Positions 42,651 to 56,774 of a stretch of 64,000 nucleotides of DNA are shown in pieces. Where the stretch lies: the NCBI GenBank assembly GCA_947650285.1, contig CANTFL010001372.1, positions 124,001 through 188,000 of the forward strand. The letters are read 5' to 3'. A program made the position numbers and the translations under genes. The stretch comes from Hyaloperonospora brassicae. Its lineage: Eukaryota; Oomycota; Peronosporomycetes; Peronosporales; Peronosporaceae. Under the pieces are notes generated by a model, which was given only the letters and a program-made list of their open reading frames with translations, made no database searches and had not been told where the DNA came from. The stretch's first letter is position 1, and every line of letters begins with the position of its first letter.

Positions 42651-45600
42651 CATATAATAATGGTTTAGTGGTCTTCGAGGTCGTTTGTAAACGACTGCTT
42701 GTTGATCCATAATACCGTAGCCTAACCCTAATATAAAAGTATTTAAATTGTGCGTATTGGAAATTAAGTACAAATGTCAACAGGATAATTCATTAACTGA
42801 TGAAGCTGCTTTAATGGCTCGTTTACTGATTTAGCATCACGGTCGGATGTACCCATTAGACATTAACTCTGTTTGCTGACAGAAAATTTGGATGGGAATA
42901 CAATAAAAATGTTTTAATTTTTTACATTAAGTCTTTGTAGCAAACTCGATCACTCATCGTAGCTAGTATTTATCTATTGCGAATATCAGTGATAGAAAGT
43001 AAATATTGCGCGTTTTGTCGGCATAGAATGCTTGGCTTTACTTACTAATAGATTCCTTGCTTTGATAAAAGCTAAGAAGGTTCGCTTGTGAGGTGCACAT
43101 ATTCAATGCCAAATGCAAAAATGAAGTTTTATGCACATTTTAAGCAAATAAATTGAGTAATTGATGTCGCTTGACGCATCAATTACGTAAAAACGCCTAA
43201 TCGTTTTTGCTTTTGGCTCCATGTGAATTTGATTTCACGTTAAATCTCTTGAAAAGTCTATTTTAGCTTTACTTTGATTCAGGCAATCCTCTTACACGCC
43301 ACGCATTCTGTTGGTTTTTTCTACAAATTTCGGGACAGATGTGGTGGTTCGGCTTGCTAATGATAGTCATATCACTCTTTAATATCAAGTATCGGTGTAC
43401 TTTTAAAGGTGCTTCAACGATATACGTCATGTGCGGGATGCAATCCATAGACGCCATGATACAAAGGATAGTAAGCAGATGTAAAAAGCTGGACCTGTTT
43501 AAATATTATGAGGCCGTATTCGAAATATTGCTTATGGCTAAAAATTGAGAGTGATCGAAGTGCCGGCAACTTAGAATTTCTTGAGTACCCAGAATCGGAT
43601 GATCTTTCGTGATGTGCATGAATCAGCTTGATTACATTAAAGCCTAGTGCGATCTCTTTCAGTTCTTTGCGTAATATTACTTTATCTTATCGGAATTCAA
43701 CCCTTATCATTTATGCGATCGCGCCGGTAGGATGATCCAGCCAGGAATTACTGCAACTCTTAAAAAAATTCCTGTGTCCTAGATGATGGATTAACTCCAC
43801 ATAAGTATTAGCGAATAGTTGTTGAGCTAATTTATAAAATTATCTCGCTCGCAATGACTTTGAGCTTATTCCTTCAGTCAAATTTGCTTGACAACGAGGT
43901 TTGGTATAATACTCATTATGTATTTGCATCCGCTTATTCGGCTCTATCGACTATTATGTCGCACAAATTATCCAAAAGAGGAATTAATGCATCTTTGAAA
44001 CGACCGACACTGATAATTATTACGTGCCATGATTACTAATTATCCAAAATTTGCAAGAAGATCAGATACCGTATGAAAGGTTTCATAAGTATGTTGATGA
44101 TTTTGCGTGCCGCAAAGCAGTTTCCATTAGGTCACAAGATGCTTCGCACAAACGAATGCGAGACGTGTCTCTAGTCACAAGTATATACGGATTAATGGCT
44201 GTTAAAGCCAAAAACATTTTGCGTAATATATATGTACAGAATTCGTCATGTAAGATCAATATAGCGAATGATATTGTCCATTAGACTTTTAATTGGTAAA
44301 GATTGAGCGCAACTTCTTCTATTAAGGCCATTTTCGTGATGTCGCCGCCAGCAATGTTATGCCCATGCTGTAAAATGGCGCACATACTGCTGTATCGGCT
44401 GAAAAACATCTCGTTGTCGACATAAATTCCTTTCAAAATTCGATTATAGGATATGAATTTATTAACAAATAACGATTAATCAATTGCAATCTCAATTATT
44501 TATGACAGACATTGACACATCGCTGCAATTTGCTTTAATAAAATCATTCATATATACCTGGGCATAAAAAATATGGGATGGCTTTGCATGATTTGACTTA
44601 TTTAAATACTTTTTCTATAGATAAAATTGCAGCTTGTCGACTTATGTCATCAAGGCTTATAGGCTTTTATTTGCACAAGATTGCCCCACGACCAAGGATG
44701 CAAAGTACATACACGCTTCTTAATATCATGAATTCTACACATACATATAATCGTCTCTTCCAATCGATCTTTCTAGAAGTCGATGTTGTATAAGGACTCA
44801 AAGGATATAAAGCATTTTCAGCGCATCATTTTCACCTCATCTCAAGAGCAAAATTGGTGCGACATCAAGTTAATGCCTATACAAAAACGTCCTTAGATGA
44901 GATTTTAACACCCTAAATTTGGTTTTACTCGCATACCCACCCTCCCGTTTCCTCTTCAATATTTGTCTTTTGTCGAAGAATTGTAGCCAAGTGACAACAT
45001 ATATCGTCCTATAATGAACATATTTATGAGGTTACACCGTCCAAAGGATCTAAATCACAGAACAAAATAAATTAAGTGTCGGCCCGTAGAATCTATAGTC
45101 TATTGAGTAGCATGTGATATTGGTTAACCATATTGACACAAGCCCATTTCCTAACTACGTATAATTAATTTCGTAGCGATTGGTGTATTCGGTAGCTCAA
45201 GAAAATTTGCTGGAATCAAACATATATGATCTATCTCACAGGCAATTAATTTTTACTTTCATTGATGTTTTTAAATATTTTTATTCCAGCAAATATAAGC
45301 TGTTTGCCTCCCTCGTAAATTGGGTTTATGTAAGTCTTTGCACTAAGACGTAGCCGGTATATGCACGGTCAAAGCGGATTATATTAGCAACTAGTGCAGA
45401 ATATCTGTATATAGATGCTCCATGAGCTTGTATAGTAATTGTACTATGATCGAACCGTTTATGGGTCTACTCTGGCATTAACATCCATTTGCTTAAAAAT
45501 CCAAATAACTAATCGGACAACAATACAATTTGGTTTTTATTCTTTATGTTTTTTAATTTGTCGATTGAATAAATTGATTGTATTAAGAAGGCATCTTAGA

Positions 45601-48600
45601 AACAAATACGAAAAGTTGTAACTCAAAGCCTTTCTTTGCTAAGCTATGTCGTCCCCCCCGCTTTTGTCTATCAAGCTCTATAAATAAAATTAATCAATAC
45701 GCAATCTGCCGTGATTCATAAATTGCACAAATAAATGGCGGATAGCAGAAATTTTTCAACATACCCCCAATAAAGCCTAAATTTTATATCCAAAAGAGTA
45801 TAAAAAGATTACAATGAAGGTCCAAAATAAACACGTGTGTCAACATATGCACTGTACGTGACCTCAAGCTGCACGAAGCTATACCGAATTATAGCGCGCT
45901 GCAATAGTTGTACTCCTGTGAAAAATCACGTTCATTGTAGCATACTTAGGTTATGTAGTCGAGACCACATAAAAAATATAAAGACGGTGTTAAGTTAATA
46001 TAGGAAGAGACGCTAAATAGGGATAAAGCGTCAGTCTAGCTCATATAGGTAATGATTATATAGATTGCACGATGCGTCAATGTAAAAGAACTAGGATCTA
46101 AATTTTTTTACCAACTTACAGAAAATTCTATTGCATGTATACACATCCATATAAAATTCAGAATTGCACATTCGGCAAACTACAGGGTTCATTAAACTTC
46201 TGGTTAATATAGTATAATTTCTTTAGACACAGAAGAACTTTTGATGCGCACATAGCGGCCTATGTGATCCATCTTCATATTTGGTGCGCATATATTATAT
46301 TATTGCATTGATGACGGTAGTAGCAAGCTCAAGGCAGCACACATATTGTACTACTTTTCATTCATTTTCGGCTTCGCGCACGTTTACATACAGACAAACA
46401 TATTTCCTGGACTCTAACTTGTATATTAGTCGTAAACCTCAACACAAAGTAGTTAGGCTATCTAGTCTGGAGGACAAACCTAATACCAGAAATAACGCCC
46501 GTCTAATGATACGGTAATCACGATCAAGAAGAGATGTATAGACCCTACTCGAAGTGGAAAGTTGCAGGTATATACAAATATTATATATTCTGGCTAAATT
46601 AGTCATAATAATATATAAAAAGAAGGTTTGGTATATCTCGATATAGAGACTACTCAATAATAGCAGATTTGCTGCGTCTACTAATTTTCCTTTACTATCC
46701 GATCGACGATGCCGCGAACATGCACATAACTAGATTAACATATATATATATATATTGTTGTGCTACCATATATACAGATAGCCGCATTTAAGCAAAGCAA
46801 CCATCATACAGAGATTTAGCAAAATCATATGTGGCCTGATGCAAGCCAGCCTTGCCAATTTATTCTATATTATTTATAATTTTTAAATCTATGTAAATCT
46901 AATAAATTATCAGCTCTCCGATCTCATGCAGCTTCCAACACATTATATTACAGCTCATGTTTTCATTTTTCCCCACCTAAAATGTAAACAATTAAAAATT
47001 TCTGTATAAAAGCCCGCAGAAGAACCATTAGTTGGCGTAGTTATCGCTAATCATAAAACAACTTAATTATATATGCAACAGCCTTCCTTTCTACTGTCTA
47101 CACAATACCATTCAAATCGTCGCATGTATATGTAACAAACGATTTTTCTTTTAGGGAGAAAAAATGTTTCCAAAAACAAGTACTACGTGCGAGGAGTCCA
47201 TTCTTTGCACCTACGATAATTGTTTGCTCGTAACTGTAATGATCTCAAAAATCGTTGCATGAAGAATGGCCAATTGTCAAGTATAATGCACATCCGATAT
47301 ATGGCTCCAAGTCTCGATGTTTAGCACGTCACAAAAGTCTTTTTTCGAATAGTAGAACTCCAATCATTTCTATTTGCTAGCATAACTTAATAATAAACGC
47401 TCACTTTCTAAGCTTACGAATAATTTGTCTTGATGCCTCACTGCACATAGCTATTTGCTTCATTATAGCTATTCCTCGTCATCCCTAGCGAATTCCGCGT
47501 AGTTTATTTACCTATCGCTGGATACTGTAAGTACCTAGTACAATCTTCTTGCTCATTACTTAACAAATATATTTTATTTAGCATTAGAGCGGCGTAAAGC
47601 TGTCATTGTCTTTACAGACAATTTGCGTGTGGGGGCATCTCTTTCCTATAAAGTTGTGTAGGACGAGCAAATTATGTAAATATTGCTGGTATCGGCAAAT
47701 ACGGCTACTCTAAAAGACTCATTTCAACGCTCACTATACTATTACAAAAAAAGAACACTAAGGTTTGTCCAGGCATAGACGCGGCCACCACGGTTAAGCG
47801 ATCAAACCTATGTGTAGCGTTCAAAGCACTTATGTTCCAAACTTATATGGGTACTCTCTATGACACTCAGTTAAATTATTACACAAGGCGAGCAGAGAAG
47901 AGCAGCCTTGCTTAAACGAATGTTCTGTTAACCCTTCGGTTTCCTTACATATATATGAAATGCGCGAATACCTACCAACAAAAAATTACAAAGTAGTAAG
48001 GTATTCGAGTTTAAGATATCGTATTTGTGGTAGTAGGGTTTAAAGTATGTAGCACTTCGTCTCGCCATCCCAAACAAAAAAATTAGGATTTGTCACCTCG
48101 CATCTCCAACAAAATGTATTGCATTTCAACAAACAAAAGGTTTAACAACTAAATTACCTATTTTTGTGTAAAATTTATATTTGCACGCGTCTGACGATAT
48201 CCATCGTCGTTCTTTGAATGCTAACGTTTGAATCGTCAACTTAAATTTAGTAAAGCACCGTAATCGTACCCATCGACTAACCTTGAGCATCAAATCATTA
48301 TGATTTTCAACCTACGCTATATTTCGCTGATCTTGCTAAGGTTTGCATCATGATCGTGCCAGAGATAGAGCTTACGAGTACAGCCAAGCTTCATATAATC
48401 ACTCTACATCTTCTTGGCCCCACCGCAGCACAACTTCTATTAATGTAACTCGAATGTCACTTACATATTTTAGAACCGCGATGCTAGTAGTAATTAGGTT
48501 TAGACGCACTCGAGACGTCCGATCTGTCCAGTAGCATTATATTACAATTGAAGGAGTATTGTAGATATATAGTATACATTATACGTCGGAACTGTTTGTG

Positions 48601-51600
48601 ACTTCTTAATCATGGCTTTACGGCGTAAAAGCTCGACCAATTTTTTTTATCAAATGTAAAAAAATTACCTGTAGCTGTTCTACACGAATAGAAAGCAAAC
48701 ATAATTATCAATTCTTTGCTTAATGATAGAGGCGTGCAAAGCGCATAACATTTTAGTCAAATTAATGATTGCAACATGTTATAATCTAAGTATAAGTATT
48801 TTAAAAAGGAGTATACTATATGAAAACCTTAAGTTAGTTTGCTTGTGTTTTCCAAAGCGACTAATTTTAAGAAGGGACGTGGTTAATAATGTATATACAA
48901 TATTGAGATCAATTCTAGAAGTCGCGAATACGCAAAACGCGATTTGTAACGATACAACTAAACCTTGCACCGACGTCGCAAAAGCTATGAACTGACCATA
49001 AAGAAGACGGTTATTTATAAACTGTGTTGTACACGGTATTTTTTTGCAGGTAAAGGTAAATTATTTACAAACGACAAATATTGGAAGGAATAAGTTTAAG
49101 AACCGCCAATACAGTGAAAGATAAAACCTGCCATTTGAGATACCATCCTTTATTTATGTATTTTTAACTACAAAATATCGTGTGTAAGAACTCGCTTGTT
49201 GCCGATTGCTTGCGTCTAGCAGCGATCAATGTCTTTTAACGTATTCTACGGCCTATATCTACATATATGGGGAGTGGCTAGAGTTATTGCCCGCACAAAT
49301 CTTGTTGCTTAAATTTTTATTGATATAGGTGAGTGTCAAAGATTTTTATTGCTTAAAATAATAAATTAATTTATAATATGCGATGTCAATAACGTGTAAC
49401 GGGCTCACCCGTATTTTCAAAAAAAGGATTGTATTGCTCAGAGAAATGGCGTGACCGTAACGCAGATAAATGGCTAGAGAAATAACAGATATATAACTCT
49501 TTTTTGGAGAATGCTGCAATGAACATCGACTATACTCTTTAGCTGAGCTCTACACATTCCTTGCTGGTTTTCATGCTTCATATTTCGTAGCATATCGTAC
49601 CAAGCGACAGTCGCATTATTACATAAGATCTGAGTGTCACATTTACGTATATATTTTTCACACGGAAACCTTCCACATCGGACGCTCATGCACGTTCTCG
49701 CGCGCGCTGCTATGACAGGCTACGATTTGCACCACCTTTGACGTGTTATATTTTAGGGATAAATACACAAATATACGTTGATTTTTTGCCTTTCAGCGCA
49801 ACCTGCGACGTCTTTGACAACACCTTCGTCGCACTGCGAACAACTTGCACGTATTTTTAATGTTCCGAAAACACCAATTTATGTACGAAAGAGTCAAAAA
49901 TCACTAGCATGCCCGTGCTAAAACAAACGAAAAGGAATTTGCAGCTAAAATAGGCTATTGTAGAGAATAAGAGGGTTAAACCTAGCCACACAGAAGGCGT
50001 AGCCACACACACGAATTGGAGACAGATTCGAAGGAAATCGCTTTTATGAGGTGCAGAGTTTGATTGAAATTGTGGACGACATGCATGTAAAATCACAAAA
50101 TTTGCAAATCTGTAAGCGAAGAGGAGAATGATAATATGCTTGGAAACGTATTGTTTACGGTGGAGCAGTGGCGGGTATATTTGGCAAAGCGTAAGGGGTG
50201 ATATTGTGGTTAGCATTATAAGGCATAAGTAATATATTGACATCCCCGTCTAATAACCCAACACAGCCACTGTGATGAACATAGTAAGGCGGTAGATAAT
50301 TTGCAAACGCTTCAGAGTACTTTGTATTTGTGACGCCGGAAGACTCATCACGAGCTCATACGCTACCTGCCAGTGCCAGCGACGAAAGCGAATGTTTTAT
50401 GGACGCAGAAGAGCCGCCTTACTATACCAATCTCGGTGCGAAGTCCACACACTCAAAAAATTTTTTATCAATAGTTAAACTTCATGCGCGTGCGCCTTGA
50501 TTCAGTTGCTAAGAATTTAAAATTTGGGCTCAGTTGCAAAAACGTTGGTACATCACTGGATACTCTTCAATATATTGCTGCCCCGCAATTACTCATTGCA
50601 TTTCTGTACCCATAGAATAAAAGCGTCGCGCGTAAGTTTCACAGTCAACGACTAATTTGTATTGGCTTGCCGTGATTATTTGTGTTTAAGCCCTGAAATA
50701 TTTTAAAACTGGCACGTATCTTTGATGCAAGCTAGGAAAACACGTCAAAAACGTCAAATAAACGGCTTGCTTTAGAACAAAGATGTCGGTACGAAAAGAA
50801 ATATTTTTTGCAATCAGCAAATTTTACGGTAGATCAGTCGACTTTGCCAAATATGTCGACGAAGCAATCCTGCCGAAGTTATATCTCAAAGCCTTCATTT
50901 ATGTCAATGCAGCAACTTGTCGTCTAACGAGTGATTGGAATGCAATATTCGGAATTGAAGAAGGAAATGTACGTCGATGAGCACGGATGCGTCGACAAAC
51001 TAGCATACCGAAACGTATTTCTGTAGCAAAGGGAAGCAATCGAACCCATTTTACGAGTGTTTGAAAATCTGAGATATATTTTGCAATATTGCCTGAAAGA
51101 AATGCTGTAATACTCTCTACGTACGAGAAAATTGCGTTTTCTGCACACGAAGTTAAAAAAACATGTGGCTATTTGAAGTCTAATAGGGGCTGCACATTTA
51201 ATGTACATGAAACTACGTTCAATTATTTTTGTTATAGAGAATATTTACATGGGTTATGACGTATGTCATATTCTTGTATATAGAAGAAAATGTTGCACTG
51301 ATATCGCAGCTTGCATGTAGGTGTCCGCCTCTCGTTGAGCGACGACTTGCACACTGCGCATCTAAACGATGCAAAGTAGGCTTTCATTTTACGTTATTCC
51401 GAAAAAATCCATGATGATGGTTGGTGGACTGGGTAGGAACCCCACATGCAGGTTCAGGATATCGCCGTTCCCATCCACAACGCGAAGTTTCGCCGTGCCG
51501 ACTCTTTTGTTGCCTATCACAATAAGAGTAGCATGCATAGTTGCAGCAGATGACCTAAAATTGTATCGCACGGGTATTGGACTTGGCCAAAGCGAGCAGC

Positions 51601-53462
51601 AACTTCTGTAAGGTGCTTACATGATGAACTAGTCCTAAATACGGTGTCTCCCGCCGACCAATGTATGGCTTAGCAACCAAAAATTAAGATTTCTGCACGA
51701 ATGAAATATGTGGACATGAGAAATTAAATATGTATTTACGCAACGCATGCGCCGGCACCGGCATGTGCTGCGCACGTAGTTATATTTGAAACAACCATCT
51801 AGTTATAAGAGCCTCAAACGTCATTCGGAATACAGTCATTACATCTTTATTTTTTTTAATCACTCCATTTAAATTGAACTTTCACGTAGTGTTCTGGGGA
51901 GACGCACGATGCCTGTCTCTCGAAAGATTATGACAGCACGTAAAAAGGCTTTAATTGATGGTCATGAATAGTCTGGCATCCTCTTTCTCACTCCCATACG
52001 CAGGCAGGCATATAGGTGCTTTCGGTTCATGGATGTATGTCACAAGGATCGTATATAGAAGGTCTTTAATACGCTGTTGCGAAGTGTCGGTAGTAGCGTA
52101 ATGTCCCAAATTCAAATGAGAAGGATGTGAGCGTATAAGCTGCTGCCAAGTAGGTTTTATAGTGAAAATGTTGATTAACTCCGAAAATTTTTACGCGATG
52201 ATATTTTGACGACCAAAGGCGGCTTACTGCGACTTTTAATATTTACAATTCTCTGAATGTTAGGCACCTATAAGTTTGCGAAAAATTGTAAAATGAAAAT
52301 CCAAGACTTTATGATTTGAAGCTAGTAGCTCACCTCCGCCTTCTATAGTCATATATTTGTGCTAAAATATGTATGGATAAAGGGCACGCTTTGTGACGGA
52401 AATCGGAAAATGTAACTGGTTATTACGGGGCAGACTATCTGCATGCCAAGTTGACGTCACTTTCTACCTGACTTCCCGGGAGATACTATTGAGCAGTACG
52501 TAATTCACATATTCAGATACTGGATAGATTATAAAGAGTTTGAAATAGGCTTCCGCTGGACTGAAACGGTTAATGCATACCCAAGGCACTACATGGAACC
52601 CCTACCACCTAAATGAATCGCCCATTATAGCAGCAGATGTAATTACTATGCCTCGCGCGTTTTATGCCGAAATTTAGGCCACAAAATTGTCTTCTTTTCC
52701 ATGTGAATGCCACGTGATAACCGCTAAGAAAAAATGATTTGCAAATTCCACGTAATTGTTAAAGCAATCCAGATAACACCGGCAGTATTTGCCGTCTTGA
52801 TATTCTGTGCTAAAACGCCAAATTATGTTACATCAAGAAGACGACATTTGTCACGTAGCAAGTGGTACAATTCAATTGCAACAACGGCACAATTGTGACG
52901 CCTAACAAAAGGATTAATGATGAGCAAAAGCTAGCAAAACGAGTCCGATCCCGCATTATTTTGCATCTTTAATAAAGCACACTCACAACTTGCAAAGTGC
53001 AACGCGGGGTCACAGCAATGCGATGGGTGAAAGATTGCAAGTTTCAGCTCCTGTGTCAACGTATCTTATCGAGCCAGCATACAAATTATCTGACTGATTT
53101 CTAGGCAACTTATGTCGTATTGGACCGATAGAATTGCATCCGGACGCACTGCATGACAAATAAACAACATTCGCTTGAACCCGAGCCATCTACACCCTTG
53201 TAGTCGAGTAGTGAGCCGTGCCGGTCACATCAAGCTCAGCACATTGTAGTCGCGTATGCCAGGCAAATGACTCGAATAAATTCAGATGAAGTGGCTTTTA
53301 AGTGTAAGAACCTTATGACCATCGACTAAAGAAGCTTGCAAATCTCCTGCAATACCGATGCGGATCGACGCTTAAGGCCCCAATCAAATAATGGAATGGT
53401 AGATTTCGGTGCGGCAAAGATGACAAGTTTCACATACCCACATTTTATTTGGCATGTTACCT
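42651..53462. other. Long AT-rich, gene-free tract
   Basis: About 10.8 kb without a recognisable gene. (TA)n runs occur at about 46739-46757, with another at about 41551-41571 in the preceding feature. Frames such as 50783-50980 and 51369-51611 are short and unmatched. A fragment TGTAACGGGCTCACCCGT at 49396-49413 resembles the gypsy LTR terminus. Composition becomes less AT-rich towards element C (about 52.4 kb onward). Confidence 0.5.
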
Positions 53463-53467
53463 CTCAG
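53463..53467. repeat. Target site duplication of element C, left copy (CTCAG)
   Basis: CTCAG directly precedes the LTR and recurs exactly at 61455-61459. Confidence 0.9.
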
Positions 53468-53859
53468 TGTAACGGGGCACACCCTTGCGTGAACTTAAAG
53501 CAAGGGTATCGGTGCCCCGAAAGACGTACACAAGGCAAGCGAGGAAGCGTATGATAAGGCAAAAGCAGAACTGTTATATTAATATAATTATGGATTTTAA
53601 CTACTGTCTCTCTGTTTGACTTAACTTAATTATGCTAATATAACTGAGTGTATGGTGACGTCTCGTCACCACTCATTGCGCGCGTCTTGCGGCGATAGGT
53701 GGGTTGATATCATCAATATATCAACCAATGAACAGACTCTTTGGTAAACCCTTCAATATCACCGCTTCGGTGATATTAATCAAAGAACATTCAACTTAAT
53801 ATTCTTTATTGTCACTTTCTTTAAAGTGACACTTCCATGTAAGGGGCTGCCCCGTTACA
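53468..53859 (-). repeat. 3' LTR of element C
   Basis: 392 bp. The stem AATATCACCG/CGGTGATATT (53755-53764/53768-53777) differs from B's CCA/TGG closing pair by a compensatory A-T to G-C change. It shares U3 variants with the 3' LTR of A (for example GTAAGGGGCTG). Confidence 0.95.
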
Positions 53860-53873
53860 TCACCCCCCCCCTT
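53860..53873 (-). promoter_or_regulatory. Polypurine tract, element C
   Basis: AAGGGGGGGGGTGA on the minus strand, directly before the 3' LTR, with nine G as in A. Confidence 0.78.
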
Positions 53874-53992
53874 AACTGATAGTCACCGTGTGACTATCAA
53901 AAATATGGCGGCCACCCGTTGGCCACCATTGGGACAGGGAGCACTTGTTGGGTCCGTTCCATTCACTTTCCGCTCGACCTCGCATAGTTAAC

Positions 53993-55530
53993 ATGTCTAA
54001 GCGGGGTGACTCAAGGCACACAGAGTCTGTGCCTGTTCCAGCCTCTGCGGCAGACGATACGTCGTCTGCTGCTCGTTCTTCGCCTGCAGCAAGAGGTGCT
54101 GCAGGTGCACGCGGTAGAGCACCGCGTGAGCATGATGACCCCGACATTGAGGTCATCTACTCTGGCGAGTCAGACGTGTCTGACTCGGGCAATGCTGCAG
54201 AGGCGTCTCGCTCACCGGCAACGCCTCAGTATTCGCCAAGACCACTGCCAAACGAACGGACTCGTGAGTTGCAACACAGTCTGTTCGGCAGTGATGAAGA
54301 TGATCAGGCTGGTGAAGAATATTATTCCTTACCACCGCCGTCTCGTGCGTCTTCGCACGAGCGTGATGACGATGGCGTGAGCCGCCGTCAATCTGGTAGT
54401 CGTGGTACCGACAAGGGTACACCTGTGAAGCGTGATGAGCTGAAGCCGTGGCGTTTGCCCGAACGGCTCATCAATAGCTTGTCTCACGAGACAAGCCATC
54501 ACCATCGAATACCCTTATTCGATGCGACTGAGCTTCACGGCTTGGATTCCAGCGCGAGCAACTTTCGCGCTGAAGAAGATTTTTATCTCGATGTCTTCCT
54601 TAGACATCGATGGTACAACAGCAACCAAAAGCGTGACAAAACATTGCTTTGGTTGCGTGGAATGCGTTTGTCTAGAACGTAAAGAATTTTGGACGAGAAG
54701 GGTGGCTCAAGAAACTTGAGGCGACACGCCTCAGGTTCGAAAAGCGAACGCCAACCGGTGCTAGGTACCGGTTGCACTGTTTGTCGAGTGAGGCAGACAT
54801 TCCTTGCCTCACATGGGGAGACCCTTGTGCGAGTTGTGTTGAAGACTCGCAGCGTGCACATAGGGACGTTTATTCCCTAAATTCGCCCTGGGGAAGGGCA
54901 CACATCTCGGAGGAGATGCGTGACGCGATTGCAAACTTGCAATCCGTCTACAAGCGCCTAGGGCGCGTGTTTACCGATGGGCCCGAAGACCAATCGGATG
55001 GGTCTCGTCATACTGGCGGACGAGACCTTCAAAGTCCATCAATAGCTGAGATCGGGGCTCCCAGCTGTTCCAAGAGGGTGGATACCCCCGCCACTGGATG
55101 AGGTAGCTCGTCCTTGATCCTGAGTCGTCACGGTGATTCAAGATACGCTCCACTAGAAAGCGTTGACCACCGTGAGCATCCACCAAAGGATGTGGTAGAG
55201 GAAGAAAGACATCCTCCAGAGCACCAGGCCCACCATCTCGACCCTTACGATATGGATCGCGCAATCGATGAATTGCGCGATGACTTGATGCACGAGCGCG
55301 ACCGGCGCTACGCTTTGACTGATACCGTGCGGAAGAACCGCAAGGATCACGAGGCTGATCGGGCGAGGGATCGCGCCGATTATGCCACAGCGCAGCTTCA
55401 GGTCGAGCGGGATGTCCGCTCCCTATTCGGCAAGCTGGCGACAGCTCGCGGGGAGATATCTCGGTTGAGTTCCGAGGTATCTTATCTGCCGACCAGACGG
55501 ATCGTCTGGAGCGCGAACGCGAGAACTTGA
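53993..55530 (+). pseudogene. Antisense ORF of element C (broken)
   Basis: ATG 53993 (MSKRGDSRHTESVPVPASAA) opens the acidic N-terminus, again with DDPDIEVIYSGESD, and the middle domain through YLDVFLRHRWYNSNQKRDK. An indel near 54650 shifts the frame. HCLSSEADIPCLTWGDPCAS resumes at 54775 and runs to a TGA near 55100 (Arg in B). The coiled coil (MDRAIDELRDDLMHERDRR) follows at 55114-55530, with a second frameshift near its end that resembles the one in A. The damage differs in position between copies. Confidence 0.7.
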
Positions 55531-56202
55531 TGGATGTTCTTGAACGTGGGGGCTATCTTCACCGAAAGAAGAAGGCTCGTACTGACAGTACGGCCTGAGC
55601 CTCCCCACGTAAAACGTAGGGTGCGTGCGCATCTTACGTGGCAATTAGAATTTTGTATGCATTGCCCTTGCGATGCAACACTCGAAACGGCCCAAATTAC
55701 CTCGGCAGTAGTTTACTACTGCCGACACTAGTGACTGCATGTCCAGGTAAGTTTACCGTAGACAGTAGTACCAGGTCGTTAACCTTAAATGAAAGAACAT
55801 TTGCTCTTCCATTCTTGTCTGCGGTCCGGTTCTGACGGTCCACCGCATTTGCGATGGAGTCCTGAACGAAACGGACTACCGATTCTCGAGTCAGCAGGAA
55901 GTTCTCTGCTGACTCTTTATTTTGTCTTTCAGTGCGCTTCGTGCGCACTGCTAAGATATTGCTCTCTTCTTCAGCGAGTTTGTCTTCTTCCTCGCTGGAA
56001 TAGTCGTTGACGATGCTGAATATACCAGCATCGTCATCATCATCCCAATCAATAATAGCGTCTTCGCTATTATTGAGATGATCTTCTTCATCGATGTCGA
56101 CTTGATCGACATCGGCATCATACGTGACGACGTTAGCGTCGACACGTGATGAGCAAGAGCCAAAACGGTTTTTGCTCGAGCGAGTCCTTCCCCCCTATCC
56201 AA
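54971..56202 (-). pseudogene. Pol C-terminal part, element C: GPF module and chromodomain, frameshifted
   Basis: Acidic segment with DSDDDDDAG homology, VRFVQDSIANAVDRQNRTAD, LSTVNLPGHAVTSVGSSKLL, then a frameshift shared with A near the YTLELP position. RKMRTHPTFYVGRLRPYCQY follows in another frame, then a linker and an intact chromodomain (QRFLVERILNHRDDSGSRTS, YLIQWRGYPPSWNSWEP) at 54971-55264. It lies opposite the antisense coiled coil. Confidence 0.8.
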
Positions 56203-56774
56203 GAGTCACACTCTAGAAGGGCGGGCACACGTGGATGGCGTAAGCCATTCACGTAAAACGGTGTGTGCTGTGTAGAAGCATGCACCGAATTATTGATGGC
56301 GAATTCCACCATGGGTAGGAATTCGCTCCAACTCGGGAACGTGTGGACACACCCTCGAAGAATCTCTTCAAGGACACGGTTCGCACGTTCCGTCTGACCA
56401 TCTGTTTCGGGATGGTCATAAGTAGACACCTTCAATCTTGTTCACAATGTGCGGAACACGGTTTGTCAAAATGCCGCCGTGAACCGAAGGTCACGGTCGG
56501 ATACGACTCCACGGAGTAACCCGTGGAGTCTAAAGACCGTGTCTAGAAAGACACGAGCACAACCTTGAGCCTTGATCGACTCAGGGACTGCAGCAAGATG
56601 CACCATCTTGCTGAATCGGTCTACAAACACAAGAATACCATTATTCTTGTGAGCGTCTTCGGGAAAACCGAAGACGAAGTCCATTGAAACAGACTGCCAG
56701 CACTCTGTCGGAACAGGCAGAGGCTGTAATGGCGCACGGGAAGAAGGACTAGGCTTCACCCGTTGACAAACTTC
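56190..56774 (-). pseudogene. Integrase DDE core, element C, with TGA codons
   Basis: As in B: TGA at the first Cys of CxxC, then SMDFVFGFPED, VVSDRDLRFTAAF, TGA, TGA, VSTYDHPETDGQTERANRV and CDSWIGG, running out of frame after a G run of six. Confidence 0.84.
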
